This document shows, piece by piece, positions 46,384 through 55,851 of a stretch of 64,000 bases of DNA (its first letter is position 1; every line of letters begins with the position of its first letter). The stretch spans positions 1,087,501-1,151,500 of the forward strand of contig CP012819.1 of the NCBI GenBank assembly GCA_001936135.1, written 5' to 3'. The position numbers and the translations under genes were made by a program. Under the pieces are notes generated by a model. The model was not told the DNA's origin, ran no database searches, and worked only from the letters and a program-made list of their open reading frames with translations. Source of the DNA: Saccharomycopsis fibuligera x Saccharomycopsis cf. fibuligera. Lineage: Eukaryota; Ascomycota; Saccharomycetes; Ascoideales; Saccharomycopsidaceae.

Positions 46384-47544
46384 ATGTCTCACAGAAAGTA
46401 CGAAGCACCACGTCATGGTCACTTGGGTTTCCTCCCAAGAAAGAGAGCCACCAAGCACCAAGGTAAGATCAAGTCTTTCCCTAAGGATGACAAAACTAAG
46501 CCAGTTGCTTTGACTGCCTTCCTCGGTTACAAGGCTGGTATGACTACCACTGTCAGAGATTTGGACAGACCAGGCTCTAAAATGCACAAGAGAGAAATTG
46601 TTGAAGCTGTCTCTGTTGTTGACACTCCACCTGTTGTTGTTGTCGGTGTCGTTGGTTACATTGAAACTCCAAGAGGTTTGAGATCCTTGACTACTGTTTG
46701 GGCTGAACACTTGTCTGATGAAGTCAAGAGAAGATTCTACAAAAACTGGTACAAGTCTAAGAAGAAGGCTTTCACCAAGTACTCTGCTAACTTCGCTAAG
46801 AACTCTGAAAAGGAATTTGCTAGAATTGTCAAGTACGCTTCCGTTGTCAGAGTTTTGGTTCACACTCAAATTAAAAAGACTCCATTGACTCAAAAGAAGG
46901 CTCATTTGGCTGAAATCCAATTGAATGGTGGTTCTATCTCTGATAAGGTTAACTGGGCTAAGGAACACTTTGAAAAGACTGTTTCTGTTGACTCCGTTTT
47001 CGAAAAGGATGAAATGATCGATGTCATTGCTATCACTAAAGGTCATGGTTTCGAAGGTGTTACTCACAGATACGGTACCAAGAAACTTCCAAGAAAGACT
47101 CACAGAGGTTTGAGAAAGGTTGCTTGTATTGGTGCTTGGCATCCAAACCACGTTATGTGGACTGTTGCTCGTGCTGGTCAAAACGGTTACCATCACAGAA
47201 CCTCTATCAACCACAAAATTTACAGAGTTGGTAAAGGTGATGATGAAGCTAATGCTGCTACCGAATTTGACAGAACTAAGAAAACCATTACTCCATTGGG
47301 TGGTTTCGTCAGATATGGTGAAATCAAAAATGATTTTGTTATTATCAAGGGTGCTATCCCAGGTATCAAGAAGAGAGTTATTACTTTGAGAAAATCTTTG
47401 TACAACGATACCTCTAGAAGAGCCACTGAAAAGGTTACTTTGAAATGGATTGACACTGCTTCCAAATTTGGTAAGGGTAGATTCCAAACTCCAGCTGAAA
47501 AGCACGCTTTCTTGGGTACTCTTAAAAAGGATGTTTCCGCTTAA
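46384..47544 (+). CDS. RPL3: 60S ribosomal protein uL3
   Basis: A 386-residue uL3 protein, nearly collinear with yeast Rpl3 (387 residues). It binds 25S rRNA near the peptidyl transferase centre through its basic N-terminal extension and the W-finger. [18 protein letters not shown] is the universal start. His240 in KTHRGL and Trp252 in GAWHP correspond to yeast His243 (the methylated histidine) and Trp255. No intron is present. Codons are strongly biased to the preferred yeast set. The strongly open antisense frame (46378-47505) is a codon-bias shadow. It is convergent with AGE2. Confidence 0.99.
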   Translation: MSHRKYEAPRHGHLGFLPRKRATKHQGKIKSFPKDDKTKPVALTAFLGYKAGMTTTVRDLDRPGSKMHKREIVEAVSVVDTPPVVVVGVVGYIETPRGLRSLTTVWAEHLSDEVKRRFYKNWYKSKKKAFTKYSANFAKNSEKEFARIVKYASVVRVLVHTQIKKTPLTQKKAHLAEIQLNGGSISDKVNWAKEHFEKTVSVDSVFEKDEMIDVIAITKGHGFEGVTHRYGTKKLPRKTHRGLRKVACIGAWHPNHVMWTVARAGQNGYHHRTSINHKIYRVGKGDDEANAATEFDRTKKTITPLGGFVRYGEIKNDFVIIKGAIPGIKKRVITLRKSLYNDTSRRATEKVTLKWIDTASKFGKGRFQTPAEKHAFLGTLKKDVSA

Positions 47545-47931
47545 GTTTATTTTAGAAAGACTTGACTGGTAATGGGTGTAATTGCTAATGGTTTATAAAT
47601 ATATGTTTATGAAAATTTTCACTCATTGAATTCTTTCTATTGTCACTGTAGTCCTTTATTGGATTGAATGCTTCTGTAGTATGCTACAAATTATTGCAAA
47701 GTTTATTTCATCTTTCAAGGGTTTATGGGAAAGAGATGCTTGTCTTTGAGTCTCAAGACTAAAAGAAGAAAAGGATTGTACAGTGATAAAAACATATGTA
47801 AAAAAAACAAAACATGTGTAAACAAAACAAAACAAATATAAAAAACATTGTATTAGAAGAGTAAAGTATCCATCAAAAAAACCACAAAGCGATGCAATTT
47901 TTGAACTAAATTCCTACTAACCAACCTCGTT

Positions 47932-48460
47932 TCAACTCCATACATTCTTGAACAAATCATCATCAAGTGGGGTTTTATTGTTAATGTTACTATTAGATAT
48001 AGTACTGCTATTTCCACTGCCTGTACCTGTATTGGTGCTGCTGCTTCCCCATATATTGGCTGGAGTACTATTAGCAGCATAACCGGAAGTAGTAGTAGAA
48101 CCTCCCGCCAAGTTCAACCCTGCCAAAGAATTGTTTAATCCTCCTAAGCTAGCAGAAGACAGGTATGTTGGTGGTGCAGAAGTCTGTCCTAATAAATTAA
48201 TGTTGTTTGTGGTTTGAGGAGTAGGGGCTGAAGCTTGCTTATTATAAGTGGAGGGGGTAGAATATAACGCCAAGATAGATTTCTTCAAATCTGGTCTATT
48301 TGAACGACCAGAATTGATAGCTGGTTGAGTTGATGAGACTGAAGAGCTAGAACCACCAGTGGTGTTTACTGAGGGAGAAGGACCGAAATTCAAATCAAGC
48401 AAACTGGATGAAGCGCTCTGTGATTTAAGTGGTGTTGATTGTAGTGTATGTTGTTGTTGC

Positions 48461-48492
<32 letters not shown>

Positions 48493-49158
48493 TACGCTTA
48501 GGGTAGGTAGGGGTTTAGTATTCAAATCATTTGTCTTCGATGGGGTAGTAGTAGTAGCTATTTCACTCAAAAAGTCATTATTATGCCCTCTTCTTGATGT
48601 ATGTAACGACTTAGAAGCTGTTGTACTGTTCGTCGCAGTGCTACTTCCATTTTGAATTATGCTAGGGGCGGTTGCATCATCAGAAGCAACGGAAATGGTT
48701 TTTGGATCAGGAATGTATTTAGTAGCCACCCATTTTTTCAATTCGTATTTTGTTCTAATAAAATTTTGAATCTTGCTATCATCAGGAACATGGTTTTTTG
48801 GTAAGTTGTGTTCCCAGTACAGATTAGCCTTTGCATTACCCCAATTCACCATTGATTGAACTTGTTCATCCGTCCATGAGTCTAAATCTATTGACTTTAC
48901 TTTTGAAATATGAGTGCCCATGGATCTGTGAATTCCTGAACATCTAATGCAAATGAATACCCCAATATTCCACGATGCCCATCTTGGATTAGTAGCTGTT
49001 TTGCAATCAGAACAGTTTTTGTTGGAGCTCTGTTTAGCCAAAGTTTTCAAAATTTGCTGGTTTCTTTCAGTATTGGCTTTTCTGCTGACCACTGTTGAAG
49101 ATGATGATGACGAAACTGCAGAAGGATGAGAGCGATATCCAGACGATCTGTATGACAT
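47932..49158 (-). CDS. AGE2: ArfGAP Age2
   Basis: A 408-residue Arf GTPase-activating protein like yeast Age2, which acts in trans-Golgi to endosome vesicle transport. The ArfGAP zinc finger has Cys49, Cys52, Cys70 and Cys73 (CSDC, then CIRC), followed by SGIHRSMGTHISKVKS with the arginine finger at about Arg78. The domain ends near residue 165. The rest is a disordered Ser/Asn/Thr/Gln-rich tail with a poly-Gln stretch (about residues 225-240). The start at 49158 is a good ATG; about 30 Ser-rich residues precede the domain. The Age2 identity is favoured over Gcs1 by the domain sequence and the tail. Confidence 0.9.
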
Positions 49159-49703
49159 GCTTCTTATTCTCTTACTTAGTTGTTACTCAGCAGCTTTTGT
49201 GCTTTGAAATGCAAGTGCCTATATTATAATCTGGCCTTTGTATTTACCCTTGTATACTATTAATAAATGCCAGTGGTTCAACCAGTCAGCCAATCAGTCA
49301 ATCTACTGATAAATAGACTCGTGGTTTTGTATAAAAACACTTTGGCCTTTTTGCTGAGTTTCGTTTTAGTTTTCTTAAACTTTTCGTCACTTACCCGCAT
49401 TCCGCATCCTCAACATGCGCATGCACCTCAAAGGCTTGCTGACGACAAAACTATACACTGTGTCGGTTACAAAAGCTCTAACTGATATTGCTAAATGCAT
49501 TGAATACATTCAAGAGACTTGAGTCAATCCAAAAACTTTAATTTTGGAAGTTTTGAGCTAAACTTTTCTTTTCAATGTATGATTCTCGACCGATAAACAT
49601 ATCTATTTTTGACTAAACAGCTGGAAAAAGAAAAGCACAGGAAACCATTTAACCTTTCAAATTATATCAAATTCTGGCAGACGAGTATCCGCCAATATAA
49701 CAA

Positions 49704-49739
<36 letters not shown>

Positions 49740-50471
49740 GTGAAGCAACATTGAATAAAATTAAAGTCGTAGATAATTATGGTAAACATCAAGCACACAA
49801 CAAGACAAAGAAAAAAGTCATGCAATTCGTTTATATGCAGTTTATTTATATAGGCTTTGTTCACCTACCTTGATTACAGTTATCTGAACAAGGATAAATT
49901 AAAAACGGTTCAAACTACTACTTAAGTAATTTCCCATCCTAATTTAATTCACTCTTTGTGGTCTAAGTTTCATTTTCAAAATGGAAAGCTACAATTGATA
50001 TAAGACATCAACATAAACATTATTATGTGAAAAAGGATAGCTTCCTTTTTTTTTTTTTTTTTTTGTTATGAAAAGAAAACAAGACAATCTAGGTGGCTGA
50101 GCCCTGACCACGTTATAATTGTTTAGGAGATTTTCCTTAAGTGTAACCTTCTTTATCTTATTGTTACGTTGTGAAGCTGATTGAAGTATTTTTCAAGGCC
50201 ATTCTTGCTGGCTTTAAAACACGGTAATAGTCAAAAGCTTATTTCAAATTCCGTGAATGTCTGACTTATCTAACTTTTTCAAACTTTTCCATTTGAGATA
50301 AGGTTCAAGTTACTCTATCCTGAAAAATTCAAGAGCCCTTCCTAATGGTAATACCGATGATGATGAAAATGATACTGTGAATCATATTAGTAAGGTAATT
50401 ATTCTGGTGAAAATTGGCTTTTATTTTATAGACTAATATTTTCAATCCTCTGCTATTTAATTTCTTCAATA

Positions 50472-50472
<1 letters not shown>

Positions 50473-50527
<55 letters not shown>

Positions 50528-50598
50528 TTAGGAACAGTAGTAGTAGTAGTAGTATTAGCAGTAGTAGTATTAGCAGTAGTAGTATTAGCAGTAGTAGA
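50473..50598. repeat. ATT18 array and 15-bp tandem repeats
   Basis: Eighteen ATT units (50473-50526) are followed by TAG-rich DNA and three tandem copies of ATTAGCAGTAGTAGT (50554-50598, the last with one change). The repeat unit seems derived from the trinucleotide array by point change and slippage. Confidence 0.93.
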
Positions 50599-52041
50599 AT
50601 TATATATAGTGATTGCCCCTCATTAACCTAAAACTTAGCATTACCTTTCAATCCTTCTCTCGCACATATTTTGACATCATTAAAATTATCCTTTAAATGT
50701 TTATGCATCCAGCAAACCAGTGAAACTCAATCTAGAACTAATCTGAAGATCTTTCTCCTTAACTTACTCAACACAGCTAGCGCAAACGAAGAAAATATAT
50801 CATTATCTTTTGTCCCCTCAAAAATTATCGGAACGCTGTCTCAATACTCTATTCGCTCAGAGGAGTATATTGGTAATTACAATGCAAGTAAGAATTAATT
50901 CACCGTTGTCAAATAATGATTGCCTAAAAAGTCTTGGTGGGTCTTAACATAAATTTCCAATACGCGACGAGCTGGCTATTTATTGATAAATACCAGACAT
51001 TTAATTTCTTGAATAGTTCCAAAAGTAATCCTGTGTTGGCGTCAGTTTTGCTTTTCTGTTTTTTCGCGCACAAAACGTTTCACGCACTTTAGCAATTTGT
51101 TAACTATGTATATAAGTCTATAAGGTAATTATATACTGTTCAACCCGATATTGTTATATGTTATTTACTATTCAACTATATTCGAAATATGGGGCATTTA
51201 CAAACAATAACAATAAATCTTAATTCATAATTATTCCACAAGTTTTCTCATGATAGAGTATTTTGCTGTGATTACCAGGACAAATTACAAATCTAACACC
51301 ACTAAATGTCTTTTATACCTGCATCAAAAAGTGATTAGGTACAACACATATATTACTACCAAAAAAATATGTATCCCTTAACGCTAAAACAGATACAAAT
51401 GTCAGGGCAATTTTTCACCATGAAATTCTGTAAAAAGGATCATATCTCCATGGATACTCTAAAAAAATCATGAAGATTTGGAAACTTTGAAATGACTGAT
51501 CTAAACAGTCAGATTCGTATTTCAACCTTAGATGCCAACAAAATAGCTCATAGTATAATTGTAAAATACTTACGACTTCATAATTTACCATCCGAGCACT
51601 GCGTTCCACCATAGCAGTCGTCAGAAGCCAGCAATGATAGACCAGCTGAAAATATTCAAAAAAAAAAAAAAAAAAACTGTAGTATAACGGGACGGTTACC
51701 ACTGTCTTTGCTCCAAAACACTAGCATTAGCATTCTGAATCGATCCGAAATCACTAATTCCTTTTGGATCAAAATATTCTGTTACCGTCCAGTCCTTATT
51801 TCTGTAATCTGTGCATTAGATTTCGTACAGCTAATAGACGACTTGAATCTCTCTAAATGCTTGTATTCTTTGTATACCTTATATAAGTAATAATCAGACT
51901 GAATAAATTGCATATTAGCGTTAAGCTATAAAAAGTAGTAAATATAAATTCTGTAACCGCAGTGGTCATTAATTAAGGCCATTGCGTGATTGTATCTCCA
52001 GATCTTATTATTCTAGAACTCAATGTTCGTCAGTCATAATA

Positions 52042-52059
52042 GGCGGAATAAAGGATAAG
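52042..52059 (+). repeat. 18-bp inverted repeat, left copy
   Basis: GGCGGAATAAAGGATAAG. The exact reverse complement lies at 54133-54150. This copy is 80 bp upstream of tRNA-Ile; the other is about 155 bp upstream of tRNA-Cys. Similarity does not clearly extend outside the 18 bp. Confidence 0.85.
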
Positions 52060-52085
52060 TCAATTTAACCATTTAATCATTCGCA

Positions 52086-52107
52086 ATCACCTAATTAATT
52101 AGGTGAT
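52086..52107. other. 22-bp perfect palindrome upstream of tRNA-Ile
   Basis: Half-site ATCACCTAATT is followed directly by its reverse complement, ending 31 bp before the tRNA gene. It could bind a dimeric factor or be a remnant of an insertion; function unknown. Confidence 0.8.
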
Positions 52108-52138
52108 CATAATCTTAAATTAGGTATTTCCTTAAAAT

Positions 52139-52236
52139 GGTCCCTTGGCCCAGTTGGTTAAGGCGTGGTGCTAATATCTAGCCATTCTTTAGGTAATGTT
52201 ACGCCAAGATCAGCAGTTCGATCCTGCTAGGGACCA
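52139..52236 (+). tRNA. tRNA-Ile (AAT anticodon) with intron
   Basis: The gene begins GGTCCCTTGGCCCAGTTGG and ends with the pairing AGGGACC plus discriminator A. The D-arm GTTGGTTAAGG and T-arm CAGCAGTTCGATCCTGCTA are canonical. The anticodon arm is TGGTG-CTAATA/A-CGCCA with anticodon AAT. A 24-nt intron occupies about 52177-52200, one base after the anticodon, the normal position. A TTTTT terminator follows near 52266. The mature tRNA decodes ATT and ATC. Confidence 0.93.
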
Positions 52237-52553
52237 ATCGTCCTCCCCCTTCTGAGGGCATTTCATTTTTATTTCACTAGATATAGTTACTAAATCGATC
52301 TTGTGTTTGAAAAAATATATAAATGATAAAAATTTGAATCTTTTAAACTTACATATACAGCATATACGATATAGTTCAATTGTTATCATATCGGGGAAAT
52401 TTATATGAGTAAAAACCCCGTTAGTATTGTGAAAATAGTAGTATTGTCGAGTTGATAGATCTAGAAAAGATTATGATTTTGATGTCTTTTTTTTTTATTT
52501 TTATTTTTTTAATATATTTTGTTGTTCATATTGTCAGGTAAAAAGAAAGGGTT

Positions 52554-53885
52554 TCACTTCAATAACGTCATCCACTCACTAAGATAACGGTATTGCTTGG
52601 CAAAAACTACCTGTGATGGTTTGACTTCGGGTTCCATAATATATGGAGTCATATTTTGAGCTGACATTGATATGAGAAGTTGTGTGGGCGGTCTTCTTTT
52701 GATAGTTTTACGACCAAGTGGTCTCGCAAAAATGTGAATAAAACTTCTCTCGTGGAAAAATGATTCGTATAGTGGACCAGTATAAAAGATAGGTTGACCA
52801 ATGTTTTTGATTGAGATGTGAGGCTCAATATTCTCACAGGTCTCTTTCAAAAAAGCGAATAATGTTGAATCTTACATCATATTTTCATAAGTTTCAAGTT
52901 TGGTTTGTGCTAACAATTTGGTAGATTTAATAATAGATGCTTTGTGTATTTATGAAGAATATTTATAGAAGACAGTTTCAGTAGCGAGGATGTCGGCCTC
53001 TTGGGTACAATTGGTTACGAAGTTAATATAATCTTTTTGCAGAAGGTCGGTAGTTTCAAACCGGGGACTTCGTTCTGGATTCATTTAAATTTAGTTCGGA
53101 AAGCTTCGAAGAGGGGGCGTTTAACAGTAAGGCTTGGAAGTGGCCCAGACTCTGTATTTGGGTTGTGATTCGCACGTTTGGGAGCCTGGTCAGCATAGAA
53201 CTTTCCCAGTGCCTTTTGTGAAAAAGTGTTTTGGCGTATATCTGCGTTTGATGTAGGGAGAACTGGTAACAAAGAGTTGATGTCGTTGGAGGGACAGAAG
53301 AAGCAGAGAAAGTGATTTTTTTTTTTTTTTTTTTTCTTTTTTGTTTTGATTTTGATTTTGTAAAGATTGTAAATAAATGTTTTTAAAAGTATTTGTGTTT
53401 GGGTTTGTTGGAGTTTTAGGTTATTAAGTTTTTTATGGTTATGTGTATGTTTTTTGAAATTGAAACAGAGGAACTAGCGAGAACAGATGTTGATGAAGGA
53501 TTGACTTCTGGCGCATGTTCAAAAGGTGCAGCAAAAGATGGATCAGCTCTTTTTCCACTTAGTAAGTCATTATGTAAGATAGAGAAATATTTTTCAATTT
53601 GAGATTCAGAATTGGAAATAGGGAGACCCGATGGTGGAAAAACGGCGTTTTCAACGGTTAGTTAGCTTCAATGACAGATTCGTCATCTTTTTGGGTTTCC
53701 AAAGATTCAGTGGAATGGGTTAATGATGGATAATTACTTTGAAACTGGTAAAAGAGGGGATCCTAGTGAACTGGGTGTCTAATCTCCGGCAAAACTGAAA
53801 ACTCTGTGATAGGAGGATTCTCAACTGTGATTGACAAGGGTGGTCCTGGATGTGTTGGAATACTCCGAAGAGTAATAAGATGCAT
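52554..53885 (-). pseudogene. Decayed protein-coding gene between two tRNA genes
   Basis: Reading the minus strand from the ATG at 53885 gives coding-like segments broken by stops and frame changes. Segment A (53885 to about 53430) is Ser/Pro-rich, with a TAG at 53763-53765, a TAA further on and a switch of frame to one encoding PISNSESQIEKYFSILHND. Segment B ends at 53081 in PLFEAFRTKFK. Segment C starts at 53084 with MNPERSPRFETTDLLQKDY, overlaps the stop of B, and stays in one frame for 177 codons to 52554 except for two TAA codons (52950-52952 and 52872-52874). The product is not recognised; Segment C has a charged, folded-looking composition. A retrotransposon gag or a lost cellular gene are both possible. 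Confidence 0.5.
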
Positions 53886-54132
53886 AATTTGAAATTTAAT
53901 TTTATGCATTCATAGCCACTTTTTCTTAGGTATATGAGACTTGTATTTTTTCTTTACACATATACATAGTTTGTTTGCCGATTAGAGAAAGACAAATTAG
54001 AGAGACAAAAAATTTACAGCAAACTTGAAAAAAGCGGTACCTGGTTTGTTGTGTTTAAAAAAGGGTTAGTTCTCTACTAAGTATTTTAAACACGTTTGTT
54101 ATGGTTGTTAACGTTATCGATGGGTATATCGG

Positions 54133-54150
54133 CTTATCCTTTATTCCGCC
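54133..54150 (-). repeat. 18-bp inverted repeat, right copy
   Basis: Exact reverse complement of 52042-52059, so the two copies bound 2109 bp containing tRNA-Ile and the decayed gene. Confidence 0.85.
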
Positions 54151-54304
54151 CATCGCTATATACACAAGTTAAAAGGAACACTTCGCCGACCTTTATACAA
54201 GATTTTCCACAATTTGAAGGATCCTTCAGACGGTTGTGAACACAAACTGATCTGGAATGTGAACACAATGAAGGAAAATGTTCGCAACATAGTTATCCAG
54301 ATCC

Positions 54305-54376
54305 GTCTGTGTGGCGCAGTGGTAGCGCAGCAGATTGCAAATCTGTTGGTCCCCAGTTCGAACCTGGGTGCAGACT
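54305..54376 (+). tRNA. tRNA-Cys (GCA anticodon)
   Basis: A 72-nt gene without intron. The D-arm region GTGGCGCAGTGGTAGCGCAG, anticodon arm CAGATTGCAAATCTG and T-arm CCCAGTTCGAACCTGGG match yeast tRNA-Cys. The acceptor GTCTGTG pairs with TGCAGAC using G-T pairs, and the discriminator is T, as expected for Cys. A T7 run at 54376-54382 ends transcription by RNA polymerase III. Confidence 0.96.
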
Positions 54377-54526
54377 TTTTTTACCTCTTCAGAAGTACAA
54401 ACATTTAGTTTGCGTTTAATCTCTTATTCTTTTCAAAACAGTTACAGATTTTTCTCCTACATCTATTTCCAAAACCAAAATAGAGACAAGGATAACCTAA
54501 TATTAAGTAAAATGGTCTAATTTATA

Positions 54527-55585
54527 TCAGCCAAATGCCACATTTGTGCAATATGAAATAACCAATTCATTTCCTATAGCAAAATTCTTAAAAAGGTTAC
54601 CGATTATCTCATCAGGGCTTGGTGCAAAGCTATTATGAATATAACAAAACACATTGGTATTCTGTCCCAGTAGATTTCTAGCATCTTTTTGCGTTTTCAA
54701 CTTTTTACTCAAAAATTTAATCAACAGAGAAAACTGCTGGCTGTTTGAGATCTTGTAAATTTTAGGTTCAATTTGGCTTGTCGAACCAATAGACTGAAAT
54801 CGCACTAATATTTTCTCTGACTTAATTTCCTCATAAGGCTTTAATATTTTTTCAACAATCTTTTGTCTATTGATTAGCATTGAACTTTCAGCATCGTTAC
54901 TATCCATAGTTGTATTATTTGATGTCATTGCTGCTGTTACCGCATCTACTGGTGTTTCCAGACTTGGCTTAAGCGGCTGCTCGTGCTCAAAGTAAAAAGA
55001 CTTCGCCAAGTTATCTAATACTTTATTGTTTGCCGTTGAAAGTTTGGTCCTGGCAATTTCTGACTCTTTTATGATTTGACTTTGGGTCTCCGCGTCATAT
55101 GTAACATCATCATTCTCATTATACGAATCGTCGGAATCATCGTAGCTACTCTTGTTGATACTATTGCTATTATTGCCGCCGCTCCGGTCATCCCCACTAC
55201 GCCGCGTTTCATTTATAGCATATTCCAGAAAACTATTACGGCTTGTATCTTGACTAGTCCTTTGATTATATAGCTTGTCATCGTTGTCGTTGATGTTGGG
55301 TTCGTGTTGGCAGTTGCCATTCTTATTTTGCAATAGCGACAATTTATTCATTCTTGCGGAATTATCATCCTCCGAGTTTGACCCACTACTGCTTATATTC
55401 TTATTCTTGTAGAGTTTATTGACGTTGCTTTCATTGCTTATACTTCGGTATCCGGCGCTATGGTTATTTGAAGGAACATGGCTTTTGTTGTTTGTGCTAT
55501 TGTTATTCCATATCAATGAAGAGTCAGTAGACTCTTGGTAGTTCGACAGCGAAGAGTCATCATCCTCAGACAAAAGTGGGTTCAT
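54527..55585 (-). CDS. ATG12: Ubiquitin-like autophagy protein Atg12
   Basis: A 352-residue protein whose C-terminal 100 residues are the Atg12 ubiquitin fold: ILVRFQSIGSTSQIEP, FSLLIKFLSKKL, FCYIHNSFAPSPDE and the end ELVISYCTNVAFG. The terminal Gly is conjugated to Atg5 by Atg7 and Atg10, and the conjugate works as the E3 for Atg8 lipidation. Residues 1-245 are Asn/Ser/Asp-rich and probably disordered, making the protein almost twice as long as yeast Atg12 (186 residues). The ATG at 55585 is the first in frame and no later ATG fits the yeast length clearly. It is divergent from the F-box gene, with 266 bp between starts. Confidence 0.95.
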   Translation of the reverse strand: MNPLLSEDDDSSLSNYQESTDSSLIWNNNSTNNKSHVPSNNHSAGYRSISNESNVNKLYKNKNISSSGSNSEDDNSARMNKLSLLQNKNGNCQHEPNINDNDDKLYNQRTSQDTSRNSFLEYAINETRRSGDDRSGGNNSNSINKSSYDDSDDSYNENDDVTYDAETQSQIIKESEIARTKLSTANNKVLDNLAKSFYFEHEQPLKPSLETPVDAVTAAMTSNNTTMDSNDAESSMLINRQKIVEKILKPYEEIKSEKILVRFQSIGSTSQIEPKIYKISNSQQFSLLIKFLSKKLKTQKDARNLLGQNTNVFCYIHNSFAPSPDEIIGNLFKNFAIGNELVISYCTNVAFG

Positions 55586-55851
55586 GGTTTTATTCTAATG
55601 TAAGTCTGTGTCGCGCGTGGCAGTAGACCAGCACTTTTATTGCTTCTTCTTTTGTTCATGTGTGAAGGATGATCTTGGATATGGAGCGATGACCTCGCCG
55701 TTTAATGGGACACCCTTAAATTACTTTGTGCGCTACTATTTGCGGAGAGGAAAAAAGTTCAAAATATTCAAAAGCAGCTCATCGTTTTCCCCAGGATGAT
55801 GAGAGGCTTTGTGAACCAAATTAACAGCACAAGCCCATTTATTCCCCTATT

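Larger units (their letters stand above)
49159..52138. other. Gene-poor spacer with microsatellites
   Basis: About 3 kb with no firm gene. It holds A34 (49705-49738), an ATT array (50473-50526), three 15-bp repeats (50554-50598), an 18-bp repeat copy (52042-52059) and a 22-bp palindrome (52086-52107). The open stretch at 50671-50898 lacks an ATG and is probably non-coding or relic. Confidence 0.55.

Noticed and set aside
46378-47505. 375-codon antisense frame over RPL3
   Set aside because: A shadow of biased codon use in RPL3; its composition is Ser/Asn/Phe-rich and unlike any protein family.
50671-50898. 75-codon open stretch that looks partly coding
   Set aside because: It begins without ATG (TTG) and has no recognisable motif; a gene relic cannot be shown.
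53030-53090. tRNA-like B-box sequence (GGTAGTTTCAAACC)
   Set aside because: No pairing acceptor stem or convincing D-arm; the stretch is explained as minus-strand sequence of the decayed gene.
54214-54520. Two small frames over tRNA-Cys
   Set aside because: They overlap a clear tRNA gene and its terminator.
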